DNA of 64,000 bases from Candidatus Neomicrothrix sp. UBA2974 (lineage in GTDB: Bacteria > Actinomycetota > Acidimicrobiia > Acidimicrobiales > MedAcidi-G1): NCBI GenBank assembly GCA_002348705.1, contig DEAU01000012.1, positions 8,784 to 72,783 on the forward strand, in the 5' to 3' direction. Below the pieces are notes generated by a model that was not told the DNA's origin, ran no database searches, and saw nothing but the letters and a program-made list of their open reading frames with translations. Of the stretch, positions 1 through 9,124 are shown piece by piece (position 1 is the first letter of the stretch; the number at the start of each line of letters is the position of its first letter). The position numbers and the translations under genes are program-made.

Positions 1-641
1 GCCATGGCTACCAGACCGTCCACGTCTCCAGTTGATTTGGCGCCGGCCAACTGGGTTAACTCGATGGCGTTAGGTACCAGTACGTCGACGTAGTCCAGAA
101 CCTTGGGTGAGAGGCCGTTGGTGGGAGCCGGGGCGGGGTCCAGAATGACAAACCCGCCTGCCATTTGGGCCGCACCGACAACAGTCTCCAATGGAATTTC
201 CAGCTGCAAGAGAAGCACTTGGGCTGACTGAACGCAGTCGGCGGCGGCAGTTACATCGGCCGGAGACACCCGGCTGTTGGTCCCCGGACTGACCACGATG
301 GCATTGTCACCGTTGGCGTCCACCGAGATCAGGGCTATACCACTAGGGGCTTCAGCGTCCATGACTAGGTGGGTGGTGTCGACTCCTGCGTCCTCCAGTG
401 AAGCTCGTAATGCCACTCCGGCATCATCAGCTCCGATCCGCCCCACGAAGGACACGTCCCCGCCCATCCGGGCGGCGGCTACAGCCTGATTGGCACCCTT
501 TCCGCCTGGGATCAGGGAGCGATCCCCGCCTAGGACCGTCTCACCTGTCGCTGGGTGATGGGGAACGCGAACTACTACATCCAGATTGGCTGAGCCGACC
601 ACGACCACTGTCGGCACCACGCGATTCGTGTCGGCTTCCAC
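1..641 (-). CDS. Ribokinase-like PfkB sugar kinase (3' part outside window)
   Basis: The reverse strand encodes the first ~213 residues of a PfkB-family carbohydrate kinase, probably ribokinase (ATP + ribose to ribose-5-phosphate, cytosol). Visible marks are the N-terminal strand ending VVGSANLD, the substrate-binding glycine pair in PGGKGANQAVAAARMG, and the typical FVGRIGADDAG segment. The catalytic DTTGAGD motif lies beyond the window edge, so the gene is cut, not broken. A GTG at 641 gives an N-terminus of about seven residues before VVPTVVVVGS; a second GTG at 620 is equally possible. The start lies just downstream of the stop of the neighbouring EthD-like gene on the same strand, suggesting co-transcription. 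Fructokinase or another PfkB sugar kinase cannot be excluded without the C-terminus. Confidence 0.85.
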   Translation of the reverse strand, partial: MEADTNRVVPTVVVVGSANLDVVVRVPHHPATGETVLGGDRSLIPGGKGANQAVAAARMGGDVSFVGRIGADDAGVALRASLEDAGVDTTHLVMDAEAPSGIALISVDANGDNAIVVSPGTNSRVSPADVTAAADCVQSAQVLLLQLEIPLETVVGAAQMAGGFVILDPAPAPTNGLSPKVLDYVDVLVPNAIELTQLAGAKSTGDVDGLVAM

Positions 642-645
642 CCGG

Positions 646-1299
646 TCAGCATGGCACCTCGTCAACCGCTGAGAGGCCTTGAGCTCTCTTTCCAATGAAT
701 CGACGAACCAGAGTAGAAATGGTGGCTTGGCGATCAAGGAATCGGGCTACATCCCCAGCAACCAGATCAGCCGACTCATTAGCGGTGTAAAAGCGGTTCC
801 GCCAGTCAGCCTCCGATGCCAGAAGGATTTCTGAGACGGCGTCGGGGTCGGGTCCGGTCGGAGATTGTTTGTTGAGATTCTGTCGATAGGCGGCGAACCC
901 GTGGTGGTGCCTGGCGATTTGAGTGTGGTTCCGGTAGCGGGCTACGAAGGTGCGGTGGTCTATGTCCAGAGACCGCGTAACCAGTGACACCATCAACACT
1001 CCGTCGGTGGAGTCCTTGTCAGGGTCGCCCCAGACAGGGTGGCGTTCCATCAGCAGGTCATGGACCGGCGATCCTTCAAGGGGTCTGGTCGTCCCGGGCA
1101 GCGACCAGACCAACGTTGTCCAAGCTGGTGGACCGGATCGAATGCCCCGTTCGGAAAGGAGGTGGAGGCGAATCCGGTCGACCACGTCGACAGCGATGAT
1201 GCCCGTCGATTTGGCCAAGGCGACCGGATCTGCCGGGTAGGTGGACCAGGCCGTACATTGCACCGAGATGCCGGGTTCCTGGACCTCTCCATTCTCCAT
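646..1299 (-). CDS. EthD/dimeric alpha-beta barrel domain protein
   Basis: A protein of about 217 residues. The middle part (VTRSLDIDHRTFVARYRNH then HHGFAAYRQNLN) resembles the EthD / dimeric alpha-beta-barrel family, in which a W/F-x-x-Y-R-x-H region and a histidine-rich loop line a small pocket. Family members are found with degradation enzymes, but their chemistry is mostly unknown. The frame is open up to 1428, but that would run 84 bp into the divergently transcribed enoyl-CoA hydratase. I chose the ATG at 1299 (MENGEVQEPG), which leaves a 45-bp divergent spacer. The stop precedes the ribokinase GTG by a few bases, so the two probably form one transcript. Function unknown. Confidence 0.65.
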   Translation of the reverse strand: MENGEVQEPGISVQCTAWSTYPADPVALAKSTGIIAVDVVDRIRLHLLSERGIRSGPPAWTTLVWSLPGTTRPLEGSPVHDLLMERHPVWGDPDKDSTDGVLMVSLVTRSLDIDHRTFVARYRNHTQIARHHHGFAAYRQNLNKQSPTGPDPDAVSEILLASEADWRNRFYTANESADLVAGDVARFLDRQATISTLVRRFIGKRAQGLSAVDEVPC

Positions 1300-1344
1300 C
1301 GCCCGATGATGACCCGGAGGCCAACTATCTACCACACTCGGCCG

Positions 1345-2118
1345 ATGCTGCACATTGAAGATGCCGACCGAGTCCGCCTCCTTCGCCTCGACCGTCCGGA
1401 GGCCCTCAATGCCCTGGATGAGGCTCACTACGACGCCCTAACCGGCGCTCTGATCGACGCATCGGAGTCGCCAGAGGTGGCCGTAGTGGTGTTGACCGGA
1501 ACAGGCCGAGCTTTCTGTGCAGGAACGGACCTAGGGGAAATGGAACGACGCAGTGATCCCGAGGCCAGTTTCGTAGCTGGGCGTTACGGCTTCGACGGTC
1601 TTTTGGATCGGTTGGCGGCCTTCTCTAAGCCACTGGTGGTTGCGGTCAACGGGCTTGGTGTCGGGATCGGGGCTACGGTCCTCGGTCACGCCGACTTGGT
1701 CTTCATGTCCACTGAAGCCCGATTGCAGTGCCCGTTCACTTCTTTGGGCGTAGTGCCTGAGGCGGCGTCGACCTACTTGTTCCCGCGAATCCTCAATCGT
1801 CAGGACGCGACGTGGGTGCTCCTTAGCGGAGAGTGGATCGACGCCGAGGAGTGTCTGCGGATGGGTCTCGCTTGGAGGCTCTGTGAACCAGATCGCCTTC
1901 TAGACGAGACCATGGATCACGCTCGACGTCTGGCAGCGCGACCGATTGCCTCGTTGGTGGCTTCCAAGCGCCTTCTGAACGCACCGATTGCCGAGACGAT
2001 CGGTGAGGCCCGCCGGATGGAGGATCGCGCGTTTGCTTCATTGTTGGGCGGTCCCGCGAACGCCGAGGCCCTTCGGGCGTTTGCCGAGAAGCGGCCGCCA
2101 GATTTCACCGGAATGTAG
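1345..2118 (+). CDS. Enoyl-CoA hydratase/isomerase family protein
   Basis: A 257-residue crotonase-fold protein, the usual length for the family. It carries RLDRPEALNALD near the N-terminus, the oxyanion-hole segment GRAFCAGTDL, a second oxyanion region NGLGVGIGATVLGHADLVF, and FTSLGVVPEAASTYLFPR. At the position of the first catalytic glutamate of enoyl-CoA hydratases it has GIGATVL, and PEAAS carries the second; isomerases of the family show the same pattern, so hydratase versus delta3-delta2 isomerase is open. The frame is open further upstream (to 1039), but that stretch is antisense to the EthD gene and does not resemble the family. ATG 1345 starts directly at the conserved domain. It likely works in fatty-acid or other acyl-CoA beta-oxidation. 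Confidence 0.88.
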   Translation: MLHIEDADRVRLLRLDRPEALNALDEAHYDALTGALIDASESPEVAVVVLTGTGRAFCAGTDLGEMERRSDPEASFVAGRYGFDGLLDRLAAFSKPLVVAVNGLGVGIGATVLGHADLVFMSTEARLQCPFTSLGVVPEAASTYLFPRILNRQDATWVLLSGEWIDAEECLRMGLAWRLCEPDRLLDETMDHARRLAARPIASLVASKRLLNAPIAETIGEARRMEDRAFASLLGGPANAEALRAFAEKRPPDFTGM

Positions 2119-2306
2119 AGATCAGCATCGGGCTCCAACTGCATGAGGCGGGCTGGGCATTTTTCGCCGGCTTGCGGAAATTGTCACGTAACTCCGGCTA
2201 CCGCTTTGTGGCTCGCCAAGGAAGAGCAAAGCCTGTCGCCGCGCCGGGCTAGGACCCGATCGCCTGTGTGGTTCGACTCGTCCGAACTAGACAGTGCTGA
2301 CAGCGT

Positions 2307-3251
2307 TCATTTGATGGCGATCGGAGCCACCGGGCTACCTACACCGCCCACGAACGGCTCTGGGGTAGCCGTGAGAAAAAATTCGTAGATTCCGTCAGCA
2401 GCGCAGTCCGCCGATAGTGCCTCAAGATCCCAGTTCTGTCCCTGGGTGAGACCCATGTCCACGAGGTGCAGGAGGTGTACGGCAAGCATGTCGGTTTCGG
2501 ACGGGTACACCTCAAAAGCCAGAGTGTCATTGGCGACTGCAGCCACATTGTGCTCGTGCAGCCACGGTACAGACGACATTGACAGACCGGCATTGGAACC
2601 GTCGCCGGACGGGCCTAGGCAGTAGGCCAACCCGCCGTCACGGTGGTAAATCGACATCCGGCCGGTCCGCACCAGCACGATGTCCCCGGATCGAACTTCC
2701 ACATTGCCCATGGCTACCGCTTCGTCTAGGTCCTCGGCGGTGATCGAGTAGGGGCAGTCAAGGAGTTCGACCCCCTTGGCCCGGGCCACGTCAAGAAGGA
2801 CGCCTCTGGAGCACACGCTCCGGAGGTGATGGATTCCGCACTTCGACGCGCCGTCACTGGTAATGGTGTCAGCGTCGTAACCGTTGTAGATCTGGCCTGA
2901 GTAGGACACGTGCCCGAGGCCGTCCCAGTGGGTTCCGGCCTGCAGACCCATTGCTACGTGGTCGTCGCTTGTGTGAAACGAGTCTGAGTCCCCATCAGGG
3001 TCCATGCTCTCGTTGATGGCGTGCATTGTCCGCACCGGGTTGTCCCGGCCTGGTACGAATCCGGCCTGAACGCCGTCTTCCTCTAGAGGAATGGCCAAGG
3101 GAATGGTCCGTCCGCAGCGAATGCTGGAAGCGGCAGCGACTACCACTTCGGGGGTGATCAGGTTCAGGGTGCCTAGCTGGTCGTCGCCCCCCCACCGACC
3201 CCAGTTGCGAACCCGGCTGGAGAGAGCGATGAACTCCTCGGTGAACGCCAT
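2307..3251 (-). CDS. Cyclase family protein (kynurenine-formamidase-like metal hydrolase)
   Basis: A 314-residue member of the PF04199 cyclase family, metal-dependent hydrolases that include kynurenine formamidase and isatin hydrolase. The metal-binding signature is intact as AGTHWDGLGH (T-H-x-D-x-x-x-H), followed by the usual GGLAYCLGPSGD and PWLHEHNVAAVANDTLAFE segments near residues 210-250. Its length is longer than kynurenine formamidase (~210) but typical of the 300-residue actinobacterial subgroup. It starts at ATG 3251 and is the probable second gene after the downstream-reading 2-hydroxyacid dehydrogenase block. The substrate is not deducible; an amide or lactone-type small acid is likely. 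Confidence 0.85.
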   Translation of the reverse strand: MAFTEEFIALSSRVRNWGRWGGDDQLGTLNLITPEVVVAAASSIRCGRTIPLAIPLEEDGVQAGFVPGRDNPVRTMHAINESMDPDGDSDSFHTSDDHVAMGLQAGTHWDGLGHVSYSGQIYNGYDADTITSDGASKCGIHHLRSVCSRGVLLDVARAKGVELLDCPYSITAEDLDEAVAMGNVEVRSGDIVLVRTGRMSIYHRDGGLAYCLGPSGDGSNAGLSMSSVPWLHEHNVAAVANDTLAFEVYPSETDMLAVHLLHLVDMGLTQGQNWDLEALSADCAADGIYEFFLTATPEPFVGGVGSPVAPIAIK

Positions 3252-3305
3252 GTTGCGGGTCCTTCCTCTCAGTGGTCGTGGACCTGTCCGTTGTTGTGCC
3301 CTGGA

Positions 3306-4259
3306 TCAGTAACCGGCTTTGACGTCGACGACGTTGGCTAGGTCATCACCATCCAGCCATCGACGCAGATTAGAGGTGAAGGAGTCGTGCAGGCGGCCAA
3401 GGGCCCCCGGATCCGACCAAGACACATGAGGGCTGAGGCGAACCTGTGGATGCTCGTAGAGCCAATGGCCGGCTGGGAGTGGTTCGGGCTCGCAGACATC
3501 CAATGAGGCAAGACCCAGGTGACCAGAGTCGAGAGAGCGCCGGAGTGCCTCTTGGTCGACGAGACGACCACGGGCGATATTGACGAGATGAGCGCCCGGC
3601 TTCATTGCAGCAAGTAGGGCCTCATCGACCATGCCCTCGGTGGCTGGAGTCAGGGGAGCGCCGACCACCACGTGGTCAGCTGCGGCTACCGCTGCGTGCA
3701 GGTCGGTTGTCACTTCGACCCCGTCGACGCTAGAGGGGCTTCCCGACCTCGTCGCGGCCACCATATGGCACCCAAAGGGTCGAAGCCGTGTGGCTGCCGC
3801 TCGGTTGATCGACCCAAGTCCGATGAGTGCAATCGTTGCGCCGTTGAGGCTATTGAGGTCGGCTAGAACCCACCGTTCTGGCGGTTGGTCGACCCAGCGC
3901 TCAGGCAGTTGCTTGGCTGCCGTCAGGATCATCGCCACAATCCACTCGGCGATAGGTACTGCGTTGGCGCCTCGAGCAGAGGTGAGGATGCGGTCGCCTA
4001 GTCGGTCTAGTGGAAAGTGGTCAACTCCGTGACCGAGGGCATGAACCCACTGCACGCCACAGCCGAGCACCTCGTCGAGGTTCTCGGTGGCGGCAGCCTG
4101 AGTGAAGCACACTTCGCCGACCAGACCCTTGGCGACCGGACCCTTCGGCAGGACGGGTACGAACTCGACCTCCGGGAATGCAGACTGGACCTCCGGTGTG
4201 GGGTAGTGGTCGCCCCACAGGTGGACTAACACGGTAGTCCGGGGTGTGTTTTGGCCCAT
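3306..4259 (-). CDS. D-2-hydroxyacid dehydrogenase (NAD-dependent, phosphoglycerate-dehydrogenase-like)
   Basis: A 317-residue dehydrogenase of the D-isomer-specific 2-hydroxyacid family. The Rossmann motif is LIGLGSINRAAATRL, the catalytic arginine sits in NIARGRLVDQEAL, and the Glu/His pair in DVCEPEPLP...LSPHVSW. These proteins reduce 2-keto acids or oxidise D-2-hydroxy acids with NAD(P)H in the cytosol. The open frame begins at 4334, but the domain starts at MGQNTPRTTVLVHLWG, so I place the start at ATG 4259. It lies 54 bp upstream of the cyclase gene on the same strand and may be co-transcribed with it. Which 2-keto acid it uses cannot be read from the sequence. Confidence 0.85.
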   Translation of the reverse strand: MGQNTPRTTVLVHLWGDHYPTPEVQSAFPEVEFVPVLPKGPVAKGLVGEVCFTQAAATENLDEVLGCGVQWVHALGHGVDHFPLDRLGDRILTSARGANAVPIAEWIVAMILTAAKQLPERWVDQPPERWVLADLNSLNGATIALIGLGSINRAAATRLRPFGCHMVAATRSGSPSSVDGVEVTTDLHAAVAAADHVVVGAPLTPATEGMVDEALLAAMKPGAHLVNIARGRLVDQEALRRSLDSGHLGLASLDVCEPEPLPAGHWLYEHPQVRLSPHVSWSDPGALGRLHDSFTSNLRRWLDGDDLANVVDVKAGY

Positions 4260-4495
4260 GTCGATGAGTCTGGCAGGGTGCTCGCGAGATGTCCGAGCCA
4301 GGGTGGCGAAGAGGACGGAGTCGTCACTTCCCACCTAACTGCGAGCATCCCGGGTGGTGCGAGAAGACGACTTAGGAGTAGACCGAAGAGCAGTTCGTTG
4401 GCCGACTGGCTGATGTTGGCTGCGACGCCTTGTCGAGGTTCGATCTAACGCCGACCGCCACACAATCCAGTTTTTGCATAGGTGGAAGTGACCGG

Positions 4496-5323
4496 TCAGC
4501 GAGCCAACTCGCGGAAGAGAATTTCCTGAGCGACCGTTGCTACATGGACGCCTGAGGGAGCGAACACCTCGCCGACAGCCAACCCCCGAGCGTTAGCCAG
4601 GCCATGTGATCGGTGGTCGTGGAGTAACCATTGGTCAGTTGGCAGCGGGCGGTGGAACCAGATGGCGTGGTCAAGGCTGGTTGTAAAGAATTCGTCGAAG
4701 GGTGATCCCGAATGCTCTAGGAAATCCTTCTTCTCCGGATGGGTGCTTGCTATGGCGTCGGTGGGGATGTCATCCGACGCATAGGCCAGAGCACAAGCCT
4801 GAAGGCTTGGGTGATCACCGAGGTCTTGTAAAACTCGGAGCCAGATAGCCGACCTCCCGGTGGACTGATGCGCGACTCGACGTCCAATGAGATCCCAGTC
4901 CTCGACGTTGCCTGAACCGGGTTCCCCGACGTCGGTTGGCATCGCCGATTCCTGCACATCGGCCTCCTTCTCGCTCGTCTGAAACGAGCAGGACAGATTG
5001 AGGATCGCCCCGTCGGACTGGTGGGCCACCACTCGGCGGGTTACGAACGACCGCCCGTTTCGAATCCGATCTACTTCGTATCGGATGGGCTCGTCGCTGG
5101 TTCCGCCTCGGATGAAATAGGCGTGCAAAGAATGGACGAGGTAGTCGTCTCCGACCGTAGCTAGGGCAGCGCGGAGACCTTGGGCGACTACAAGACCACC
5201 GTAGACCCGTCCCCACGGGTACTCAGGACTGACACCCAGATATGTGTCTTGGTCGATTGATTCGAGTGCCATGAGAGAGATGAAGTTGGTGGCGCTAGGT
5301 GTCGGCTCATCATCTTGAATCAT
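4496..5323 (-). CDS. tesB: Acyl-CoA thioesterase II (TesB family)
   Basis: A 275-residue double hot-dog protein of the TesB family, which hydrolyses medium and long acyl-CoAs to free acid and CoA in the cytosol. The N-terminal hot-dog has RVYGGLVVAQGLRAA and LHAYFIRGGTSDEPI; the C-terminal one has SLDHAIWFHRP with the conserved active-site Asp, followed by SHGLANARGLAVGEVF and the closing AQEILFR. Length matches the family (~285). It is divergent from the acyl-CoA dehydrogenase at 5407 with an 83-bp spacer, which probably carries both promoters. The neighbourhood (enoyl-CoA hydratase, acyl-CoA dehydrogenase) fits acyl-CoA turnover. Confidence 0.9.
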   Translation of the reverse strand: MIQDDEPTPSATNFISLMALESIDQDTYLGVSPEYPWGRVYGGLVVAQGLRAALATVGDDYLVHSLHAYFIRGGTSDEPIRYEVDRIRNGRSFVTRRVVAHQSDGAILNLSCSFQTSEKEADVQESAMPTDVGEPGSGNVEDWDLIGRRVAHQSTGRSAIWLRVLQDLGDHPSLQACALAYASDDIPTDAIASTHPEKKDFLEHSGSPFDEFFTTSLDHAIWFHRPLPTDQWLLHDHRSHGLANARGLAVGEVFAPSGVHVATVAQEILFRELAR

Positions 5324-5406
5324 GTCTCTATCATGGCTGTTCTGGTGAGCAGATCTCCTCGCCGGGTGAGCGACAGATCTTGGGGTGTGGCGGGCAGACT
5401 GCGTTT

Positions 5407-6600
5407 ATGAGCGCTACAACAGCCCTCACTTCGAAACGAATTCACGAAGCTCTTGGCGAACTGTTAGAGCGACGCGACCCTAACGCGAGGGGCACGGTGC
5501 TCGGGGCCGGGAACGACGACCTCGATTCTGGACGTCGATTCCTGTCCGTCCTGGCCGACGGTGGATGGATCGTGCCTATCTGGCCAACTCGCCACGGGGG
5601 ACGTGACGCCGATGACGCTGAGGCTTCTAGGATCGCCGCTGCTCTCGCTGACTACGAGGTGGCTGACCTTTACCCCTATGGCGTCGGCCTCAACCTTGTT
5701 GGCCCCATCTTGCTCAGTTGCGGGAGCCCTGAACAGCAGGACCGCTGGCTTCGCCCCATCGCTGACGGATCCGAGGTTTGGTGCCAGATGTTCTCCGAGC
5801 CGGACGCTGGATCGGATCTGGCCAACGTCGGCATGCGGGCCGAACGTGACGGCGATGAGTGGATCCTCAACGGATCCAAGGTCTGGACGTCGAGGGGTGC
5901 TTATGCCCGTTGGGGGATGTGCTTAGCCCGGACCGACGCCTCGGTAGCCAAACATCGGGGTTTGACAATGTTTGCTGTAGATATGAAAGCACGAGGTGTC
6001 GAGGTTCGACCGCTGGAACAGATCAATGGAGACAGACATTTTACTGAAGTGTTCGTAGCGGACGTTCGAGTTCCCGAGGCACATCGAATCGGCGATCTGG
6101 GTGCCGGGTGGGGTCTGACCGTAGAGACGTTGGCGCACGAGCGGGCCACAATTGGTGGTCGAACCTTCGGGGGTGGCGACGACGAGGAGTTAGGGCTGCC
6201 GGCTTGGCTGGAGGCGTGGCGCGACGCCGGACTGTTGGTCGACCCGGTGTCGCGCCAGCGAGCGATGCGGGCGTATGCCCTCTACCGAGTTAATCAGTTG
6301 ACGGCAGCGAGAGCCGTCGCCGGTGGGAGTACTCCCGGCCCTGAGGGGTCCGGGGCGAAACTGCGGAGCGTCGCCGCTTTCAAGGCCCGGGCCTACCTCG
6401 GCAAAGACCTGCTCGGACCAGGGGGGATGCTGTCTGAAGGGCCTGGCCACCTTGAGTTCCTGACAGCTCCGTCCATGTCGATCCGTGGAGGAACCGATGA
6501 AGTTCAACGCAACATCGTGGGCGAGCGAGTACTTGGCCTTCCCGGCGAACCTCGAGTGGACAAGGACGTCCCATTTACCGAGTTGAGAAAGAGCCGCTGA
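5407..6600 (+). CDS. Acyl-CoA dehydrogenase
   Basis: A 397-residue FAD-dependent acyl-CoA dehydrogenase. Visible are WCQMFSEPDAGSDLANV (the FAD/substrate signature), GSKVWTSRGAYARWGMCLART, the middle beta domain with FVADVRVPEAHRIGD, and the C-terminal helix bundle ending in SIRGGTDEVQRNIVGERVLGLP, the second family signature. It oxidises an acyl-CoA to the 2-enoyl-CoA and passes electrons to ETF. The open frame extends upstream to 5299, overlapping tesB antisense; the ATG at 5407 (MSATTALTSKR) is the sensible start. The stop codon overlaps the start of the next gene by one base, so the two form an operon. Confidence 0.9.
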   Translation: MSATTALTSKRIHEALGELLERRDPNARGTVLGAGNDDLDSGRRFLSVLADGGWIVPIWPTRHGGRDADDAEASRIAAALADYEVADLYPYGVGLNLVGPILLSCGSPEQQDRWLRPIADGSEVWCQMFSEPDAGSDLANVGMRAERDGDEWILNGSKVWTSRGAYARWGMCLARTDASVAKHRGLTMFAVDMKARGVEVRPLEQINGDRHFTEVFVADVRVPEAHRIGDLGAGWGLTVETLAHERATIGGRTFGGGDDEELGLPAWLEAWRDAGLLVDPVSRQRAMRAYALYRVNQLTAARAVAGGSTPGPEGSGAKLRSVAAFKARAYLGKDLLGPGGMLSEGPGHLEFLTAPSMSIRGGTDEVQRNIVGERVLGLPGEPRVDKDVPFTELRKSR

Positions 6601-7595
6601 TGCGTGCTGTAGTCCTCGACGGGTACGGCGATCCAGAGGTCCTATCAGTCAGGGACGTCCCGGACCCCAGTCCCGGTCCCAACGAGATCTTGATCGAGGT
6701 GGTAGCCACGGCTCTAAATCGGGCAGACCTGTTGCAGCGCCTAGGGCTCTACCCGGGACCCTCCATGGAGTTTGAGATTCCTGGCTTGGAATTCGCTGGT
6801 CGGGTTGTGGCCCTCGGTGAGGGTTGTTCGAGGTGGTCGGTGGGGGACCGCGTGATGACCATTACCGGCGGAGGCGGGTATGCCGAGCTAGCCGTTGTCC
6901 ATGAAGACCAGGCGATCCGGGTGCCAGACGGGGTGTCACTGGACGTGGCAGGTGGTCTTGCTGAAGTTTTCATCACAGCCTGGGACGCGCTGGTCCTTCA
7001 GGGAGGTCTGGCGGCCGGAGATAGAGCGTTGGTCCATGCGGGCGCCTCGGGAGTGGGCACGGCAGCCCTTCAGCTGTGTGGGCTGGTGGGTGCCGAGGTC
7101 ATTGCCACGGCCTCAGCAGCCAAGCTGGGGGTCTGTCAGGACCTGGGGGCAGTTCTGGCTATCGACCGCGCTTCGGATGGAGATTCCAGCGACTGGGTGG
7201 CGGAGATCGCACGACATACTGGCGGTATCGGGGTGGACGTCGTACTGGATGTCGTTGGCGGCAATTATCTCGATCGGAACTTGGACTGTCTGGCCATCGG
7301 AGGCACGATCGTGCAGGTCGGAGTGATGGGGGGCGGACAGGCCACCTTTGGTTTGGCCAAGATGCTTTTCAAGAAGGCCACCTTGATTGGAACCACCCTG
7401 AGGTCCCGGTCACTGGAAGAGAAAATAGCGGTCAGCCGGGCTTTCGAGGAGCAGGTTGTCCCCGGCTTCGAGGACGGACGGCTCCGGGTAGTGGTTGATC
7501 GACGGTTCAGTCTCGACCAGGTAGCGGAGGCCCATGCTTACCTGGAGAGCAACGCCAGCGTGGGCAAGGTACTCCTAGAGGTTCGTTCAGTTTGA
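6600..7595 (+). CDS. NADPH:quinone oxidoreductase-like zinc-independent MDR dehydrogenase
   Basis: A 331-residue medium-chain dehydrogenase/reductase of the quinone-oxidoreductase group (PIG3-like). It begins MRAVVLDGYGDPEVLSVRDV, has NRADLLQRLGLYP, PGLEFAGRVVALG, and the nucleotide-binding HAGASGVGTAALQL. It lacks the structural zinc cysteines of alcohol dehydrogenases, as expected for this group. Its start ATG overlaps the acyl-CoA dehydrogenase stop (TGATG), indicating translational coupling; it may act on an alpha,beta-unsaturated carbonyl or quinone. The gene converges on citrate synthase with only 21 bp between stops. Confidence 0.88.
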   Translation: MRAVVLDGYGDPEVLSVRDVPDPSPGPNEILIEVVATALNRADLLQRLGLYPGPSMEFEIPGLEFAGRVVALGEGCSRWSVGDRVMTITGGGGYAELAVVHEDQAIRVPDGVSLDVAGGLAEVFITAWDALVLQGGLAAGDRALVHAGASGVGTAALQLCGLVGAEVIATASAAKLGVCQDLGAVLAIDRASDGDSSDWVAEIARHTGGIGVDVVLDVVGGNYLDRNLDCLAIGGTIVQVGVMGGGQATFGLAKMLFKKATLIGTTLRSRSLEEKIAVSRAFEEQVVPGFEDGRLRVVVDRRFSLDQVAEAHAYLESNASVGKVLLEVRSV

Positions 7596-7616
7596 ACCCG
7601 GGTCGGGTTGGTTGAA

Positions 7617-8885
7617 TCAGCGGACGTCTATTGACGGAACGTCCCGGTCGGCTGGGCCGGTGTAGCGCTGGCGCGGTCGGGCTATCCGTGAGTTCTGTGA
7701 CAGCATCTCGTCCCAGTGGGCTAGCCAACCCGGGGTCCGCCCGATGGCAAAGAGCACCGTGAACATCTCTACCGGAAAGCCCATCGACTGGTATATGAGG
7801 CCCGAATAGAAGTCAACGTTGGGGTACAGGCTGCGATCAATGAAGTAGGAGTCGTTTAGTGCGACTTCCTCCAACTTCAGCGCGATATCGAGCAGCGGAT
7901 TGGTGCCGGTCACCTCGAAGACCCGGTGGGCTGCATCCTTAACAATTCGTGCCCGCGGGTCGTAGTTCTTGTAGACGCGGTGCCCGAAGCCCATGAGCTT
8001 CTGGTCGCCAGCCTTTACCCCGGTAATGAAATCGTCGACATTCCTATGATTGCCAATGTTTTCGAGCATTCTCAGCACAGCTTCATTGGCACCACCATGT
8101 CGCGGTCCGTAGAGGGCGGCAGCAGCCGACGATATGGTCACGTAGGGATCTGCGTGGGCACTGCCCACCACCCGGGCAGTGGTGGTCGAACAGTTCTGCT
8201 CGTGGTCGGCGTGCAGGACGAACAGCATGTCCATAGCGTCGTGTAGCACTGGGTCAACCACGTAGGGAGAGTCACCTGTCTTGAACATCATCGACAGGAA
8301 GTTCGACGTGTAGTCGAGTTCGGGATCAGGGAAAACATACGGGAGACCGACATTGCGGCGGTACGCGCTGGCGGCCACCGTAGGCATTTTGGCGATTAGG
8401 CGGACGATTTCGGCCTGACGTTGCTCAGGGTTCTCGACATCCTTGCTCTCTGGCCAGAAGGTGGACATAGCGGCGATGGTCGATACCAATACACCCATGG
8501 CATGGGCGTCGTCCCGGAAGCCTTCAAGTATCCGTTTGTGGAAATTTTCGTGAATTGGCGCCGCTTCTCCGATCTCGGATTGCCACTGTTTAAGTTGCGG
8601 ACCGTCGGGAAGATGGCCTCGGACAAGCAGGTGGGCAACCTCCAGAAACGAAGTGGTCTCGGCCAACTGCTCGATCGGGTAGCCGCGGTATCGGAGTAGG
8701 CCTTGGGCCCCGTCGAGATAAGTGATATCGCTATCGGCGCCCGAAGTAGCGCTAAATGAAGGATCATCAAACCAGATTCCTGGGAGCAGGTTGCTCCAGG
8801 CTTTCGCCGACACGGTTCCATCTAGCAGCGGGATCTCAGCTGTTTCGCCGGTCCGGTTGTCCGTGATGGTGATGCTTTCGTCCAC
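7617..8885 (-). CDS. gltA: Citrate synthase (type II)
   Basis: A 422-residue type II citrate synthase that condenses oxaloacetate and acetyl-CoA to citrate at the entry of the TCA cycle. Signature segments are GPRHGGANEAVLRML (active-site His), GFGHRVYKNYDPRA (second His and a substrate Arg), and the catalytic Asp region NVDFYSGLIYQSMGFP followed by FAIGRTPGWLAHWDEM. The N-terminus carries the beta-rich lid of type II enzymes (TDNRTGETAEIPLLDGT). The start is GTG at 8885, preceded by a good Shine-Dalgarno AGGAG on the minus strand. The 239-bp upstream region to the next gene contains an AT-rich stretch (about 8977-9038) likely to hold its promoter. Confidence 0.95.
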   Translation of the reverse strand: MDESITITDNRTGETAEIPLLDGTVSAKAWSNLLPGIWFDDPSFSATSGADSDITYLDGAQGLLRYRGYPIEQLAETTSFLEVAHLLVRGHLPDGPQLKQWQSEIGEAAPIHENFHKRILEGFRDDAHAMGVLVSTIAAMSTFWPESKDVENPEQRQAEIVRLIAKMPTVAASAYRRNVGLPYVFPDPELDYTSNFLSMMFKTGDSPYVVDPVLHDAMDMLFVLHADHEQNCSTTTARVVGSAHADPYVTISSAAAALYGPRHGGANEAVLRMLENIGNHRNVDDFITGVKAGDQKLMGFGHRVYKNYDPRARIVKDAAHRVFEVTGTNPLLDIALKLEEVALNDSYFIDRSLYPNVDFYSGLIYQSMGFPVEMFTVLFAIGRTPGWLAHWDEMLSQNSRIARPRQRYTGPADRDVPSIDVR

Positions 8886-9124
8886 GGAAATTTTTCTCCT
8901 GCTTGCTGGTTACGGATCCGCCGTGTGGTCCTCGCAGGCCTGGTTCGGACTAGGTAACTGGACCTTCTGGCGGTTTAAAGGAACGTATGTCGCCAAATCT
9001 TATGTTTTTTCGGTGTTTATGTATTTTCACCGTACCGGATGATCGGGTGGGGCATCATTCTGGCATTCTTGAAATAAGTGAAAGATTTCGACCAATCCAA
9101 AAATTCTCGCAGAAGAATTTGGCC

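Noticed and set aside
2143..2388. Plus-strand 81-codon frame after the enoyl-CoA hydratase
   Set aside because: Partly antisense to the cyclase gene, with no start signal or domain; the 188-bp gap appears empty.
5299..5406. N-terminal extension of the acyl-CoA dehydrogenase
   Set aside because: Cysteine/serine-rich stretch antisense to tesB and unlike the family; ATG 5407 fits the normal N-terminus.
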